Assembly (NCBI GenBank): GCA_020975725.1
Contig: QXJR01000003.1
Span: 682,001-746,000 of the forward strand
Length of the DNA stretch: 64,000 bases
Direction of reading: 5' to 3'
Source of the DNA: Picocystis sp. L7
Lineage: Eukaryota; Chlorophyta; Picocystophyceae; Picocystales; Picocystaceae
Both the position numbers and the translations under genes were made by a program. This document shows, piece after piece, positions 40,101 to 50,212 of the stretch. Each line of letters opens with the position of its first letter. The first letter of the stretch is position 1. The notes beneath the pieces are model-generated. The model worked only from the letters and a program-made list of their open reading frames with translations. It had not been told where the DNA came from and made no database searches.

Positions 40101-41758
40101 CTCTTCTTCCCAAGGTCAAGTTGGACAGCCTCCTGTGGGGTGCAGTAAAATTCAAATTCACGCATCACAGCCCTTGCCACTTTATTCCCTTTGTACATCA
40201 CGATGTTTAAGTCAGGTGCCCATATCGAGAACTCTCTCTGCCAGTTGCTAATTGTTGATAAAGGGACGACTACAAGCATAGGTTTCTTTGCCCCATCCAC
40301 AAAGAGACTTTTCAAAAAGGCAACGCTCTGGACTGTTTTACCCAAGCCCATTTCATCACCCAAAATTACATTTCTATGATTCTTCCGTGCAAAGCGCAGC
40401 CAATTCAATCCTTCCAGCTGATACTTGTGCAGAGTGCCACCATTTAAAAATTCTGGTTGGTCTGTGTATGTGTCATACTTAAGCTTTGATGAAGCCAGCA
40501 TTTTACCCTCCTTCAAAGCAATAGGCCTTCTACTATTAAAAGCTTTAATGATCTCTTGGTAAGGTTTTACGACGTCTTCTGTTTCCCAAGTAGCTTCATC
40601 GTACCCAAGATCAACCCACTTCACTAGGTACTCCCTCGCCTTTCTGGTATTCCGTGCAGCGATAACTCTTTCCACCGTGGTATAGTCTTTCAACCTCTGG
40701 TCCACATCTGGATCCTCCCTAGCATTCTTTAACTTCAACTTCAGGCTTGGATCTGACAGGGCCGCGTTTTGCAGGCTCTCCTCTGCAACCCAGCTGCAGT
40801 GGATATAGGATTTCTCTTTCCACTTGATGTAGTATTCTGTGGCGTGGCTTTGCAGGCCATTCTCTTGCTTGTGTCTGATTTTAAGGATGCGCTCGACCTT
40901 CTCCAGGTTGGTGGAGGGGCTGCAGTATGGGCACTGCCACTCTTTCCTCGGCACCTCCTTGAGTGGCGGATCCAGGCAGTAGAGATGGAACGCTCTGGGG
41001 CACGTATCGCAGAGCAGCAATTTTTTCGGATATGCGTTGCTTCTACAGACGGCGCACTCGTCTTCGTGTTCATCTGGGTAGACGTCCATGTCGGTTTCTT
41101 CTTCCTCTTCTTCCTGTTCGCTTTCCGTCGAGGATTCTTTAACCACGTCGATTCTTTTCCTTGTGTTCCTGGCACCAGTCCCATCTTGGATGGTTTCACG
41201 TCCGTTGTCTTCTTCTCTTTCGCTGGGGCTGTCCATGATCACGACGTGTGCTCTTTTGGATCGCTTGTGGTTCCTGGTTTCCACCACGTATTCTTCCTCT
41301 TGGCTCCCTTCCGCCTCCAGGCCTGGGTTCTCTTTCTTCCTCCTGGGCCTCAACGCACGATCCATCTTACGTTTCGTCGCTTGCGTCCTCGTGGTGCGAT
41401 GGGCGCCTTCCGCTTCCACACGTGCGCTTGGCGATTTCCCACGTGTTTCCTCCATCGGATTCCGCCCCTGTGTCTTGGGGATCTTCCCAGGTCCTGCTTT
41501 GGTCTTCCTGGTTGGACCCGAAGGCGCATCGGCAGGTGATCCGCGACCTGAAGCGTCCGCGTGGGAAGGTCGGCGTGGACGGTGGTGGTGGGCGACGGAA
41601 CCGACGTCGACGCCTGGATGCGAACGTGCGGGATGGGACGGATCCGAGGCGGTCGGAGGAACCGCAGGTGTGGACGTGGACGCCAACCCACGCGATCCCA
41701 CCGGTTCTCGACCGTTGGGAGCAGCACGAAGGTGCACGTGTGGTTCCTGGTCGCCCAT
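37151..41758 (-). CDS. CHD3: CHD3/Mi-2 (PICKLE)-type chromatin remodelling ATPase
   Basis: 1535 residues from the ATG at 41758; the frame is open to 42124 through the promoter. Regions in order: a low-complexity basic/acidic leader, then a PHD finger at about 235-279 (CAVC...CDTC...H..C...CPYC). Two chromodomains follow (YYIKWKEKSYIHCSW; YLVKWVDLGYDEATWE). The SNF2 ATPase has P-loop DEMGLGKT, Walker B DEGH, and LTGTPLQNNLEELFMLMHFL. The helicase C half has STKAGGLGINLASADTVI and RAHRMGQKK. The C-terminal region has no finger I recognise. PHD, tandem chromodomain, SNF2 is the Mi-2/PICKLE order. It slides nucleosomes and is usually part of repressive complexes. Single long exon. Confidence 0.93.
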   Translation of the reverse strand: MGDQEPHVHLRAAPNGREPVGSRGLASTSTPAVPPTASDPSHPARSHPGVDVGSVAHHHRPRRPSHADASGRGSPADAPSGPTRKTKAGPGKIPKTQGRNPMEETRGKSPSARVEAEGAHRTTRTQATKRKMDRALRPRRKKENPGLEAEGSQEEEYVVETRNHKRSKRAHVVIMDSPSEREEDNGRETIQDGTGARNTRKRIDVVKESSTESEQEEEEEETDMDVYPDEHEDECAVCRSNAYPKKLLLCDTCPRAFHLYCLDPPLKEVPRKEWQCPYCSPSTNLEKVERILKIRHKQENGLQSHATEYYIKWKEKSYIHCSWVAEESLQNAALSDPSLKLKLKNAREDPDVDQRLKDYTTVERVIAARNTRKAREYLVKWVDLGYDEATWETEDVVKPYQEIIKAFNSRRPIALKEGKMLASSKLKYDTYTDQPEFLNGGTLHKYQLEGLNWLRFARKNHRNVILGDEMGLGKTVQSVAFLKSLFVDGAKKPMLVVVPLSTISNWQREFSIWAPDLNIVMYKGNKVARAVMREFEFYCTPQEAVQLDLGKKRAQKTFWQSKDGKRRRVKFHVLLTSYEMITTDISFFRCIAWECMVVDEGHRLKNRDSKMFQILHDIDTAHRVILTGTPLQNNLEELFMLMHFLEPNLFDSVEEFDREFSKIEKGEQIQKLHKILAPHMLRRMKKDVLQQLPPKRELIVRVELSKAQKQYYRQILLNNYPVLQPSSSREGKRATRLKNVIMELRKCCNHPYLFEGAEDNLYDTLRVFPTATERLIQASGKLELLDRMMQKLHERGHRVLIYSQFTTMLDILEDWLHGRNWAYARLDGSIAGPERQKSIDKFNSPDSELFCFLLSTKAGGLGINLASADTVILFDSDWNPHNDIQAQARAHRMGQKKEVMIYRMVTRASIEERMMQKAKGKLVLEHLVVRKMNKNQDFRQEELDDILRFGAAELFTEEIAEQNEGEAGEDDGKQVHRELRLLGDSPKTKKRDTIREAEGRAGRDGGDSRKNVVIWDDASLERLLDRSVAWEGHDTAGAEEEDDYLKAFKVAQFEVQPEDNQGEADNYWDKLLQERFNREQEIKQAQLGKGKRQRKKIQYVDVVQEETNDEPYTADEDDDSDDDTSLDAEFDDLPRQSKQAKHEDPKDLVVHGLSSKDRATVYRHLMRFGVENFGGKPDWSRLISRCPEIDPANLEQYGKLFLSHLRNMCTCSQDPSKDSTMLGFVPPFDQMSAKTSSDIIHRLTLIWMMRKKVEEVEGSESGDLFFNDGLYRLPITVSHWNRKKDLLLLKAALEYGMDSYEDILSGVSELRDVVSGVLKKEQREVNLRNCVRWLRSRMNSLKEVLFAQYILPVYLGNDTVAAEPPIVQASVSKDTMLEQLQPPKRIPMGGLPNIGRVNMHDFGRENHVSCMDERLKVAGHYNDACNAAQQALINFYNSPKPPSTMSEEAIQSLHQVSIACKSMRESLGRLHAHKKQDANGLSQPCRRSSSPGVSPIVEKCVEDPEEGMPSDLGQTMAVPGQGDRIHSAAAAPVDD

Positions 41759-42009
41759 CAGGTCGTCCCACGTCCTCTCCCGCTCCCTCGTCCGTCTCTT
41801 GCGCGGTTGGAAAGGACCGTTCCGCTTCACCACGCGCACCATCGTCCGAAATGCTTCCCGCTCAAAAACCAGGACTCCCCTTTCCATCCAAGGCCCACCC
41901 CCCTTCCTCTCCCTTCTCCATGCCCTTGTCATGGGCGGTCCTTCCCTTTCAAGCACTGGGAACGAACCCGTGGGAACCCTTTCCACCCCAAGGACGAAGC
42001 CTGGGAAGG
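41759..42009. promoter_or_regulatory. Compact divergent promoter, CHD3 / NDUFAF7
   Basis: Only 251 bp separate the two chosen ATGs, with both frames open across it, so the exact starts may be closer or further. It holds gaacgaacccgtgggaaccc near 41,962-41,981. The shared region implies joint transcription control, which is inference. Confidence 0.4.
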
Positions 42010-43392
42010 ATGTGGCGCCGCCTGAGCCACCACCTGGCGCAACGAGTGCGCAAAAGAGGATGCAGCGTGGTCTCGGTGGATCGAAGCGGCCTCTTGGGAT
42101 GCACGTCCAACACAGATAAAGCACCCCCGCCGCCTCCCGGATCGGATACTCCGTTGGCTCGCCACGTGGCTTCGCTCATCCGCTTCCGTGGCGGTCCCTT
42201 GACGTTGGCGGAATTCATGCACGAAGCGTTGACGCACCCGAAATACGGATATTACACGCAAGGGGATGTCTTCGGATCCAGAGGAGACTTCGTCACCTCG
42301 CCAGAGGTGTCGCAGATGATGGGAGAACTCGTGGGAATCTGGACGCTCTGTGCGTGGCAGCAGGCTGGTCAGCCCAAAGAATTCCGACTCGTGGAAGTGG
42401 GACCTGGGAGAGGGACACTCATGGCAGATCTGCTGCGAGCCACTTCCACCTTCAAAGATTTCGCGAATGCATTGCGTGTGCACCTGGTGGAAGTCAGCAA
42501 ACCAATGCGCCGTCTACAATGGACCATGCTCAGGTGCCAAACCATGCGAGAGCATTTTGGAAAGAACGCAGGACCAAATGCAGACACGGAAGATGTTGGT
42601 ATCAGCTTCGTGTCTGGAGCCACCGTACAGTGGCATTCCGATCTTGAGGAGGTCCCCAGTGGACCCAGTGTTGTTCTAGCGCACGAATTGCTTGATGCGC
42701 TGCCGACCCACCGATTCCTCAAAACGGAGCATGGATGGCGAGAAGTCCTGGTGGATTTGTATGATCACGAAGTCGAGGGCGAAGGATCCTGTGCCCTTCG
42801 ATTTGTCCTCGCGCCAGGTGATACACCAGCTTCAAGATTGCTTCTGCCTCCTCGCCTCAAAGCTCTCGGGCCAGACGAGGTGGCCAATCTGCAGGCGATC
42901 GAAGTGAGTGCGAAGGCGATGGCCTACTCGCAGAAGATTGCGCAGCGAATACAAGAGCACGGTGGAGCAGCACTACTGATTGACTACGGGAAGGATGGTC
43001 CGCACGAGTCGAGCCTGAAAGCCATCAAGGACCACAAATTTGTGGACGCACTCCATGCACCTGGGAAGTCAGACCTGAGCGTAGATGTAGATTTCTCTGC
43101 CATACGCCAGGCCGTGCAGGAGCAAGGACTGGGGGGTGACAACAAAACAATGTTTCATGGCCCTATCACGCAAGCATCCTTGCTCCACTCATTAGGAATC
43201 GCGACCCGCCTGGAAAGTTTGGTGCAGCATGCCAGCGAGGAGCAGAAAGAATCCCTTCTTGCGGGATACGAAAGACTTGTGGGCAACGCTGAAAGCGGCG
43301 GTATGGGAGACAAGTACATGGCAGTGGCCATCACTCGCATGAATGCACCTACACCTGTGGCCTTTGGAGGAGGTGCAGACAATCCTCCTTAA
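42010..43392 (+). CDS. NDUFAF7: NDUFAF7/MidA-like protein arginine methyltransferase
   Basis: 460 residues from the ATG at 42010. The leader (MWRRLSHHLAQRVRKR) is Arg/His-rich and acid-free, like a mitochondrial presequence. The domain starts with the family words LTLAEFMHEALTHPKYGYYT and FVTSPEVSQMMGEL. The SAM-binding loop is VEVGPGRGTLMADLLR, then SVVLAHELLDALPTH and LLIDYGKDG. NDUFAF7 methylates an arginine of the 49-kDa subunit (NDUFS2) during respiratory complex I assembly. It is a single exon. Confidence 0.93.
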   Translation: MWRRLSHHLAQRVRKRGCSVVSVDRSGLLGCTSNTDKAPPPPPGSDTPLARHVASLIRFRGGPLTLAEFMHEALTHPKYGYYTQGDVFGSRGDFVTSPEVSQMMGELVGIWTLCAWQQAGQPKEFRLVEVGPGRGTLMADLLRATSTFKDFANALRVHLVEVSKPMRRLQWTMLRCQTMREHFGKNAGPNADTEDVGISFVSGATVQWHSDLEEVPSGPSVVLAHELLDALPTHRFLKTEHGWREVLVDLYDHEVEGEGSCALRFVLAPGDTPASRLLLPPRLKALGPDEVANLQAIEVSAKAMAYSQKIAQRIQEHGGAALLIDYGKDGPHESSLKAIKDHKFVDALHAPGKSDLSVDVDFSAIRQAVQEQGLGGDNKTMFHGPITQASLLHSLGIATRLESLVQHASEEQKESLLAGYERLVGNAESGGMGDKYMAVAITRMNAPTPVAFGGGADNPP

Positions 43393-46271
43393 TAATAAGC
43401 ATGCCTGCCCCTCTCTGGTACCATCTAGCAAGTGAATAATGGGACACATTTGTACAGTGATCGTCTGTTGATTGAAGCATAACATATGGACAAGAGCAAG
43501 CGTACACCGGATATTCTATCGCTTGGTCCTAGCAAAGTCTATCGTTTGGACATATGTCTTTGTCTTGAATAGTCGCCGGAAGACGTTCAAGACGGGCCGA
43601 TGTATAGGGTCCGAAACTGCCAAAGCTGATGTCGAGGCGTGCACTCAGGAATTTATCCTTTGGTAGAGGAAGAAGCTTGCGAACGACAACCCATGGGCCG
43701 TATCCGCTGCAGCTAATAAAAAAAAGGATCCACAGAATGGACCGCCTATATCTATCTTGTTCTCAATAGGATATGCCTGGCTAGCCCAGTATGGCGAATC
43801 GATAACATGACCGACACTGTCGCGCTCCATCACGATCCTCCGACCGAGCCTCTCTTCCCACTAAAACAGATCCTTCGACACTTAAGCTTGTCAGTGTCGA
43901 CGAATTGCAATCAACAGAAACAGAAGTTTGCGCGGGAAAACCGACCAATTTGAGAGGAAGTGAACGAGCCGGATTGAAAACATTGAAGATCGAAATTCTT
44001 TGCACGGATGGGTGGTAGATTGCGCTTTGAACAACTTTTGCAAGGCAAAGGTCCATGTCTATCGGTGATCAAAATCCGATTTTGAATCGTGTCCTTGCAT
44101 GCTCCGAAAACTTTCATTTGACTAGTGTGACTTCAAATCTGCTTATTCGAGGATTCTTTTTGAAGGCGTGGAAATGGAAGGTTTGTAGGATGTGAAGATT
44201 CTCACTTTCTTCACATGTGTGTTGCCGCGGCAATGGATGTTGGTAACAAACTCGGCTTAAAACGATTGTTGGAAAGCATGTCCTTTCACTTTGGAGATCC
44301 GGGTCTCTCGGGCACAATAACTGCGCTTAGCCGCTACAAATTTGACCACGATGTCTCTTCTTGCACCACGACATACTTGACCGACCTCAAGAGACACTAC
44401 GTTATCTGGTAGACCTGTTGGATTGAGAGATGGGTGCGTTGTTCTATGGTCAAGAAACAATCGGACTCTGCCTCTTCTCGACACATGTATGAAAAAGTCA
44501 CAAAGATGCTACAACATCACTCACACTAGACGTCCCTCCTTCGTGCGGGGTCCGTTTTAAACGATGCTCTTTCGGAAATAGTTCAACAATAAGGATCTAG
44601 AAATAGTTCTTATGTGGCTCTTCCCCATCAAGCACCTATTAGGAGTTCCTTGTTGTAGTCTTGAGCTTCACCCGTGTGAAGGAAGTTGTCAAAAGAGGAC
44701 GAAGCGCTTGAAAAAGCAATGCGTTGCTCTCGAGGTCAAGACCGGTTAGATTATCGTGGATGTCCGTGCGAGGTTAGATAGCTCCTTGTCCATGGGCCTC
44801 CCCAATTGGTAGCCTTGAGTGAGGGAGTGGGGACCCCAAATCCCCACTTCCTAGAATCGTCAAGTGTTTCACATATTCAAATTCGCTCGATTGAATAGCA
44901 AGATGTGTACTCTCCCTAAATCGCCACGTGTCGCAACATTCAATGGGGAGGGCATTCCACTACGCACTCACGTCTTGTATGCAGAACCAACTCCTCACCA
45001 TCACCATTGGCGCCTTATATGGGATCACGAAAGTGTTGCCTCGAACAACAAGCAATAAGAAAACGTGGAATTGAGGGTACTAAAATTGGTTTTTCATTCG
45101 GTACGTGAACAAGGTGTGTGGCAACGACATGCCATTGAAGGAGATGCTAGAAACGGTGAACGATATTCATTCGCATGCACTTCAAAGATCCCATGAAGCT
45201 TGTGTTGTCTCGATGCAAGAGACGCATGCCTTTTGAGAATTGTCCTAGGCAAGCGAACATCCTTTCTTGCGTTTGAAACGATGACGATGCGTACAAGAAG
45301 GCGATGCTTTTGAGAAAGAAAAGCTAGGACGACAACTTAAGTGCCTAGGCCAACCGTTAGAACGCATGGTGGCAAAATCAAGGAGATGTCCAAGGAACCC
45401 TCGGTAAGTTGTCTTCATGTTCGCCCACACGTACCAAACTGCCAACGTCTCTTCGGTTCTTGCAAGCCATGGTGCATCCATAATTGTGTTTGTGGTCGAC
45501 ATGCACGCAAAGAATGTGGGCCAATCCATCATAGCGATTGTTTTGAGGGCACAAATGGATGTTTACCACTCTTGTAGATCATTTGCAAAGGATAGTGGGC
45601 AAGGACAAGATTAAGAAGGTGCTATACATTTCCCAAAGTTCATACCGGTTGGAAAGTTGGTATTCTTCTTTTATAAACCGTAAACTTTAGATTCCTCTTG
45701 CCACTTCTATACGTGAGTTAAAGTCTACCACCAGACTACACTCGTACTATACTAAAGGCTCACGCTTATGGAAGGTGTGGGAAGATGAGGTACAAGGAAT
45801 GCATTTGTAGCCGTCCACTAATGCAATTCCGGCTATAAAACGGAATGCAATTTCATCAAGATACAGCGGAATCCCACCATCGACATCCTGAAGCGCATGA
45901 CCAACGAGCGTCCCAAAACCCTGTGTCACTCAAAGAGGGAGGCATTCAAGACGTTGATCGGATCTTGGATTTACAAAAGAAATTTACCTTTATGTGACCG
46001 GGAATGGAACCAAAGAGGGCCTCCCCATGCGAAGTCCATGATGTAGCAATGTCAGGCCCGAGAAGGAGGACTACGGGAAACGACAGTTCTATTCGTCTTC
46101 GTTCCATATGCAATCTGCCATTGGAAGAAAGTGTCCCATTATTCCTTTAGTCGAGAGTAACTGGTCAAATCAACTCAACGCACACTCCAAGGAGTTGGTT
46201 GTTCAAACAAAAGAATAGCCCTTGTGGGCAAAGATTCTACCTGGATTGTGTCAACTGTAGGCACAACAGCC
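43393..46271. other. Gene-poor AT-richer region
   Basis: 2.9 kb, clearly richer in A and T than the surrounding genes, with only frames below 95 codons. I find no protein domain, RNA gene, terminal repeat or tandem array. Old decayed transposon sequence is possible but cannot be shown. Confidence 0.5.
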
Positions 46272-48473
46272 TCATTCATTGCTTTCCTTGTTCTCCTCAA
46301 GCAAAGATAGCAAATCACCGATTGATATCTTGCCATCCATGTCACTATCCAAGCGCTCCAGCAACGATCGGAGTTCGTCTTCACCCAGTGTTTCTTTGAG
46401 AAAGGTGAGTGCAAGCCGAACTTCCTCTGTGCCGATAACTCCATCATTGTCTGTATCAATCATCTTCAGTTTTTGGCCAAGCTTGCATTCCACATCATCT
46501 AATTCTTTCTCAAGCGATACAAGCAGAGTGTTCACACGGTTTGAGAGAGCAGATGTTGCCGCATCTTTCTCTGCGGCTTGAACGTCTCTGTTGTTCTCAA
46601 TCTTGCCTGCACGGAACAGAAGCTGAGGAACTCTTCTTGTAGCAAGCTCATTGTACTTCAATATTTCTTTTTCTGCGAGCCTCAAAAACTGGGCGCGCTC
46701 CACGCTCACGCTTGAAGAAGAAGAGAGCACTGCCAATGCTGTCTGCACACCCTTCATCTTCCGGGTCTGCGCTTGAAGGACACGATCAGCGAGTTCTTCA
46801 TTGATCGTTGGGAATTCTGCTGCTAGCTCTTTGCCATCCTTGGGCCTCTGGTCCGCTACGGTGGCAGAGCGCATTTCCAGCAATGCTTTGTCAGTGACTG
46901 CCAGGTCCTCTAGCTCCTCTTGGATCATGGCCTGCTCTCTCTGGAAATAATCAAACCGCTGCTGGAGTTGCTCTGCTCTTGTCTTCTCTGATCTACTAGC
47001 AAATTCCAAATCTTCCATGACTTCGTCAGGGAGGGAAGTAATGGTCTCTTGCATATCATCCAGTGCTTGTTGCGTAACTGTCTTGCTCTCTGCACCTCTA
47101 CCAGCATGCAGAATGGTGAAGGCCCTTGATAGAAGTAGGAGGGAAGAGGGCAAATTCTGATTCAGGGACAAGTCCAGCCACTCGGTGAGTTGGCGCCTCA
47201 TGAACGAGATGGACTCGCTTCCAAAGGGAGCCCTCATGCCACGTGCACGACATGCAGCTCTTAGCTCTTCTGCTGTGAGGCTCTCTATCCCTTCGTCCCT
47301 TATCATCTGATCATCGGTCCGAATCTTCTGCAAGTGCTTCCTAAGTTTGGAACGGATAAAAGGATCTGAACCAAAAGGTGACAGACCCACAAATCGTGAA
47401 AGGTTTACAAGCTGTGATCTGTCAAGATGATCGAGTGTCAGCTCGTCGTTGAACAATCTTGCAAATCTTAGTATTTCCTGATTATCTATTTTTTCCCCAC
47501 TCCTTGCACGAGAAACAAACGCCGATAGTTCTTCTGCAGTTGTCTGGACTTCTCCGCCCCTTGTTTTGCTAATCTCGGATGCCATCTCCTCAACGGTGTC
47601 CTGCAAGAACTTGGCAAGCTCTATCTTGGCCCTCAGCCGTTTCTTGTACTGCTCCTCTTCTTGGAGTCTATCTTGGAATGTTGAAGGGAGCATGTTAGGG
47701 AAAATTTTCAAGGCGACTGGAAGGAGAAATTCCATAAAAGGAACAAGCACAAACACCAGCATGGGCACAAGTCGGAACATGTCTGCAGCTGTTCTTGTCA
47801 GTTGCCTTTTCTCTCGTCTAGTCAACGCTTTGCCCTCCACAACTTTTCCAAGAAAACCGACGGCAATTTTAACTTCCAGCGCCAATAGTTTCGTGCCTGT
47901 CCAGTAATGCTGTGCTGCATTCTTCGCCGAAACACCGAGCTTGCGAAACCATTCTCGCCACCCCGCCGCATCCATGGCACGAATTCTCTTCCATGCACCA
48001 GGTATACTCGCCAGGAAGTCGCGCAGGTATCTCCACGCCTCCGCCATTTTTTTCGCTGGCTTGGTTTGTTGGGCCTGACGCAGCGACGCCTCGGCTCTGC
48101 GACGTGCAGCGTCCAGAGAGGCGATCGTTGCATCACACTGTTCCGCATCTGCGGGCGTGTAGTTCGATCCATTCGGCGTGGGTTTGTTTGCATCCTCAGA
48201 TACCTTGTACGCGGTGGATTTGACTCCCGGATCTGCTCTTTCGGTTGCTTGGGAAGCTTCTTGTATCCCTCGCGAGGCAAAACTAGGTGGTCCTTGGCTG
48301 TGGCGCAGCTCCCACTGGCGCAGTTCCGCCCCTCTGGTAGACGCCAAGAACGCACGCGTCTGCCTTTCTCCCAGGTTTCGGATCTGTGACACGTCCCAAA
48401 GGCATTTCACGAGCGCATCGGTCCTTCCTGTGCGAGCAGCGGCTCGCCACGCCATGAACGGCGTGCGAGCCAT
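46272..48473 (-). CDS. LETM1: LETM1-like mitochondrial inner-membrane protein with EF hands
   Basis: 733 residues, single exon, ATG at 48473. An Arg-rich presequence-like start (MARTPFMAWRAAARTGR) is followed by the LETM1 core: REKRQLTRTAADMFRLVPM and a membrane helix (LVFVLVPFMEFLLPVALKIFP). The ribosome-binding-like helical domain follows (LSRFVGLSPFGSDPFIRSKL, ESLTAEELRAACRARGM). Coiled coils fill about 500-660. Two C-terminal EF hands end it (DTDNDGVIGTEEV and DSDMDGKISIGDL), whose Asp/Glu spacing fits calcium binding. LETM1 proteins maintain mitochondrial K+/H+ (or Ca2+/H+) exchange and help inner-membrane insertion. Confidence 0.93.
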   Translation of the reverse strand: MARTPFMAWRAAARTGRTDALVKCLWDVSQIRNLGERQTRAFLASTRGAELRQWELRHSQGPPSFASRGIQEASQATERADPGVKSTAYKVSEDANKPTPNGSNYTPADAEQCDATIASLDAARRRAEASLRQAQQTKPAKKMAEAWRYLRDFLASIPGAWKRIRAMDAAGWREWFRKLGVSAKNAAQHYWTGTKLLALEVKIAVGFLGKVVEGKALTRREKRQLTRTAADMFRLVPMLVFVLVPFMEFLLPVALKIFPNMLPSTFQDRLQEEEQYKKRLRAKIELAKFLQDTVEEMASEISKTRGGEVQTTAEELSAFVSRARSGEKIDNQEILRFARLFNDELTLDHLDRSQLVNLSRFVGLSPFGSDPFIRSKLRKHLQKIRTDDQMIRDEGIESLTAEELRAACRARGMRAPFGSESISFMRRQLTEWLDLSLNQNLPSSLLLLSRAFTILHAGRGAESKTVTQQALDDMQETITSLPDEVMEDLEFASRSEKTRAEQLQQRFDYFQREQAMIQEELEDLAVTDKALLEMRSATVADQRPKDGKELAAEFPTINEELADRVLQAQTRKMKGVQTALAVLSSSSSVSVERAQFLRLAEKEILKYNELATRRVPQLLFRAGKIENNRDVQAAEKDAATSALSNRVNTLLVSLEKELDDVECKLGQKLKMIDTDNDGVIGTEEVRLALTFLKETLGEDELRSLLERLDSDMDGKISIGDLLSLLEENKESNE

Positions 48474-49153
48474 CTTGCTTCGGAAGACGGAGTATCTTCT
48501 CGTTCGGGCAGGATCCAGGTGGATGACCCAGGTTGGTTTTCCAATGGAGAGTCCTTTTTACCCGCCCCCCTGGGCTCGATCCCCCATCTAGAATTCGGAT
48601 TCACGTGACGGGTTCGTCGAAAGCCCATCACGCCTGTCCGGTACCTTGCCGGAGGACGAGCTCAGAGGCTTCCTGTCAGAGAACTACATCAAGAAAGATG
48701 CATGCAGCGATAGATGGATCGCAGGAAGGAACCGAGGTTGGAATGGGAATGTGCAAGCAGAATCGAAGTTGGCGTCTCTTCCCATACACGTGCAGCAAGA
48801 CAACGAGCGGAACACACGCATGTGCCCGCTTTCGTTACATACCCGAATGACCATGCAGCACATCTGCACATCCAAACCCATGCTGAAAGGGTTGAAAAAC
48901 AGAGATTTTCAACGAGGAGCATATCAAAACCATCTGAAACCAAATCCAGTTCTCGGTCTCCAAGGATAGCAAACTGGTGCGTTCCGCCAGACAGGGCATC
49001 GGACTGCACTCCCATCCCGTGTACAAATGGAAGGATTCCAAGATGTGGGACTGGCGATTCTAGGGTTTATGCGATTGCATTGCCTATAGACAAATTTTGC
49101 TGCTTCAAGATTCAGAAAGTGGAAACAGTTGCAACAGCGAGGAAAGATGCCGC
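48474..49153. other. Intergenic region between LETM1 and TAF8
   Basis: 680 bp. It holds the LETM1 5' flank and the TAF8 3' flank, both on the minus strand. Overlapping plus-strand frames of 107-167 codons carry no recognisable domain. Confidence 0.4.
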
Positions 49154-50212
49154 TCACTGCTTGTCCTCCTCTTCCTGCAGGAGCGCCTGCTCAGCACCTC
49201 TGCGAAGAATCTCTTGAGCACGTCGCTGCTTCCGCAAGCGGTCCTGCTCTGCTTCATAGGTTGCTGCTCGCGCAGAAGGAAACACCGAAACGGGGGCTAC
49301 GTCTGCTCCCAAAGAAGATGCTGCGGCCACTGCACGCGTTCTCGTTGCCCAGTCGAGGGAAAAGGTCAGGGGTGGCCTATTCATCTTGCTCCCGGAAACT
49401 TCTGGGGTCTTGTCTTCCCAGACCACCCCTGTCAGCGTCTTCTCTTTGTCATGTTCTTGGAGGTCCTGCAAACCATCCCCAAACGCTGCCAGTGGCGACG
49501 CAGCTGGCAGATCTTCTTCCCCCACGGTGGTCGTTGGAGCCACCTCAGGTGGTGCCAAGAAGGGATTGCGAGCCGCTGCATCAGCTTCGGCGGCTGCCTG
49601 CCTCGCTTTCAATGGCGCCGGACCCTTGGTGCCACTTATGTCTCCCCATCGATGCCGCTCTTCTACTAGTAAACGAAGAGGTATGCTCTGATCGGTCTTC
49701 CGTTTGAACGAGGCGAGTGAACGCTTCGCTTCTCTTCTTTGCCGATCCACTTGGTTCTTTTGTACTGTAGGATCCGTGTCGTGTGCATCGTATGCTGGAG
49801 TGGATTTATATGTGTGTTTGTCGGGGAAGGCAGGAAGGAAAGGAGACACGCCCTCTGGAGGTTCCTCGCCAAATTCCTCGAACGTAGGAAGCCGCTTGGC
49901 TTTTTTCCGCACGGGGAACGAAGGAACGGTCCTTGCAAAGGGTATCTCGTCCTCCTTTTCCACGTACTCGCACAACAAGTCAAGATCCACTCCCGTGTCT
50001 TCCAATGCACGCACCGCGTCCGGAAAGGAGGCCTGAGTGCGTCCTGACATCTCGGCGTACGCCTGCGAAGCTGCGCCCACCTCCTTCAGGTATCGGACTA
50101 CGACTTCGGCAAGCGCATCCGCTGCACTCTCTCGCACGCTTTGAAATCCAGAAGCCTCTGCGGTCTGAGCAGCAGCAGTGCGTGCCAAAGCACGCGCATA
50201 GGCGTCGCTCAT
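49154..50212 (-). CDS. TAF8: TFIID subunit TAF8
   Basis: 352 residues, ATG at 50212. The first 85 residues form a histone-fold (bromo-associated) domain: YARALARTAAAQTAEASGF, then ADALAEVVVRYLKEVG. The TAF8 C-terminal signature follows at about 100-145: FPVRKKAKRLPTFEEFGEEP, then VSPFLPAFPDKHTYKSTPAY, with the invariant PAFPDxHTY. The rest is charged, ending in a Lys/Arg/Glu helix. TAF8 pairs with TAF10 by histone folds and brings TAF2 into TFIID at polymerase II promoters. It is a single exon. Confidence 0.9.
   Translation of the reverse strand: MSDAYARALARTAAAQTAEASGFQSVRESAADALAEVVVRYLKEVGAASQAYAEMSGRTQASFPDAVRALEDTGVDLDLLCEYVEKEDEIPFARTVPSFPVRKKAKRLPTFEEFGEEPPEGVSPFLPAFPDKHTYKSTPAYDAHDTDPTVQKNQVDRQRREAKRSLASFKRKTDQSIPLRLLVEERHRWGDISGTKGPAPLKARQAAAEADAAARNPFLAPPEVAPTTTVGEEDLPAASPLAAFGDGLQDLQEHDKEKTLTGVVWEDKTPEVSGSKMNRPPLTFSLDWATRTRAVAAASSLGADVAPVSVFPSARAATYEAEQDRLRKQRRAQEILRRGAEQALLQEEEDKQ

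Noticed and set aside
41248-42009. 254-codon N-terminal extension of NDUFAF7
   Set aside because: It is the antisense of the CHD3 leader; the ATG at 42010 starts a presequence-like leader.
41759-42124. 122-codon N-terminal extension of CHD3
   Set aside because: The first codon is GTG and the sequence runs through the divergent promoter; internal ATGs between 41,840 and 41,935 remain possible starts.
45747-45929. Weak transposase-like wording on the minus strand of the AT-richer region
   Set aside because: A single short phrase without flanking support or repeats.
48646-49217. Plus-strand frames between LETM1 and TAF8
   Set aside because: Overlap TAF8 coding sequence or have no domain; no splice structure found.
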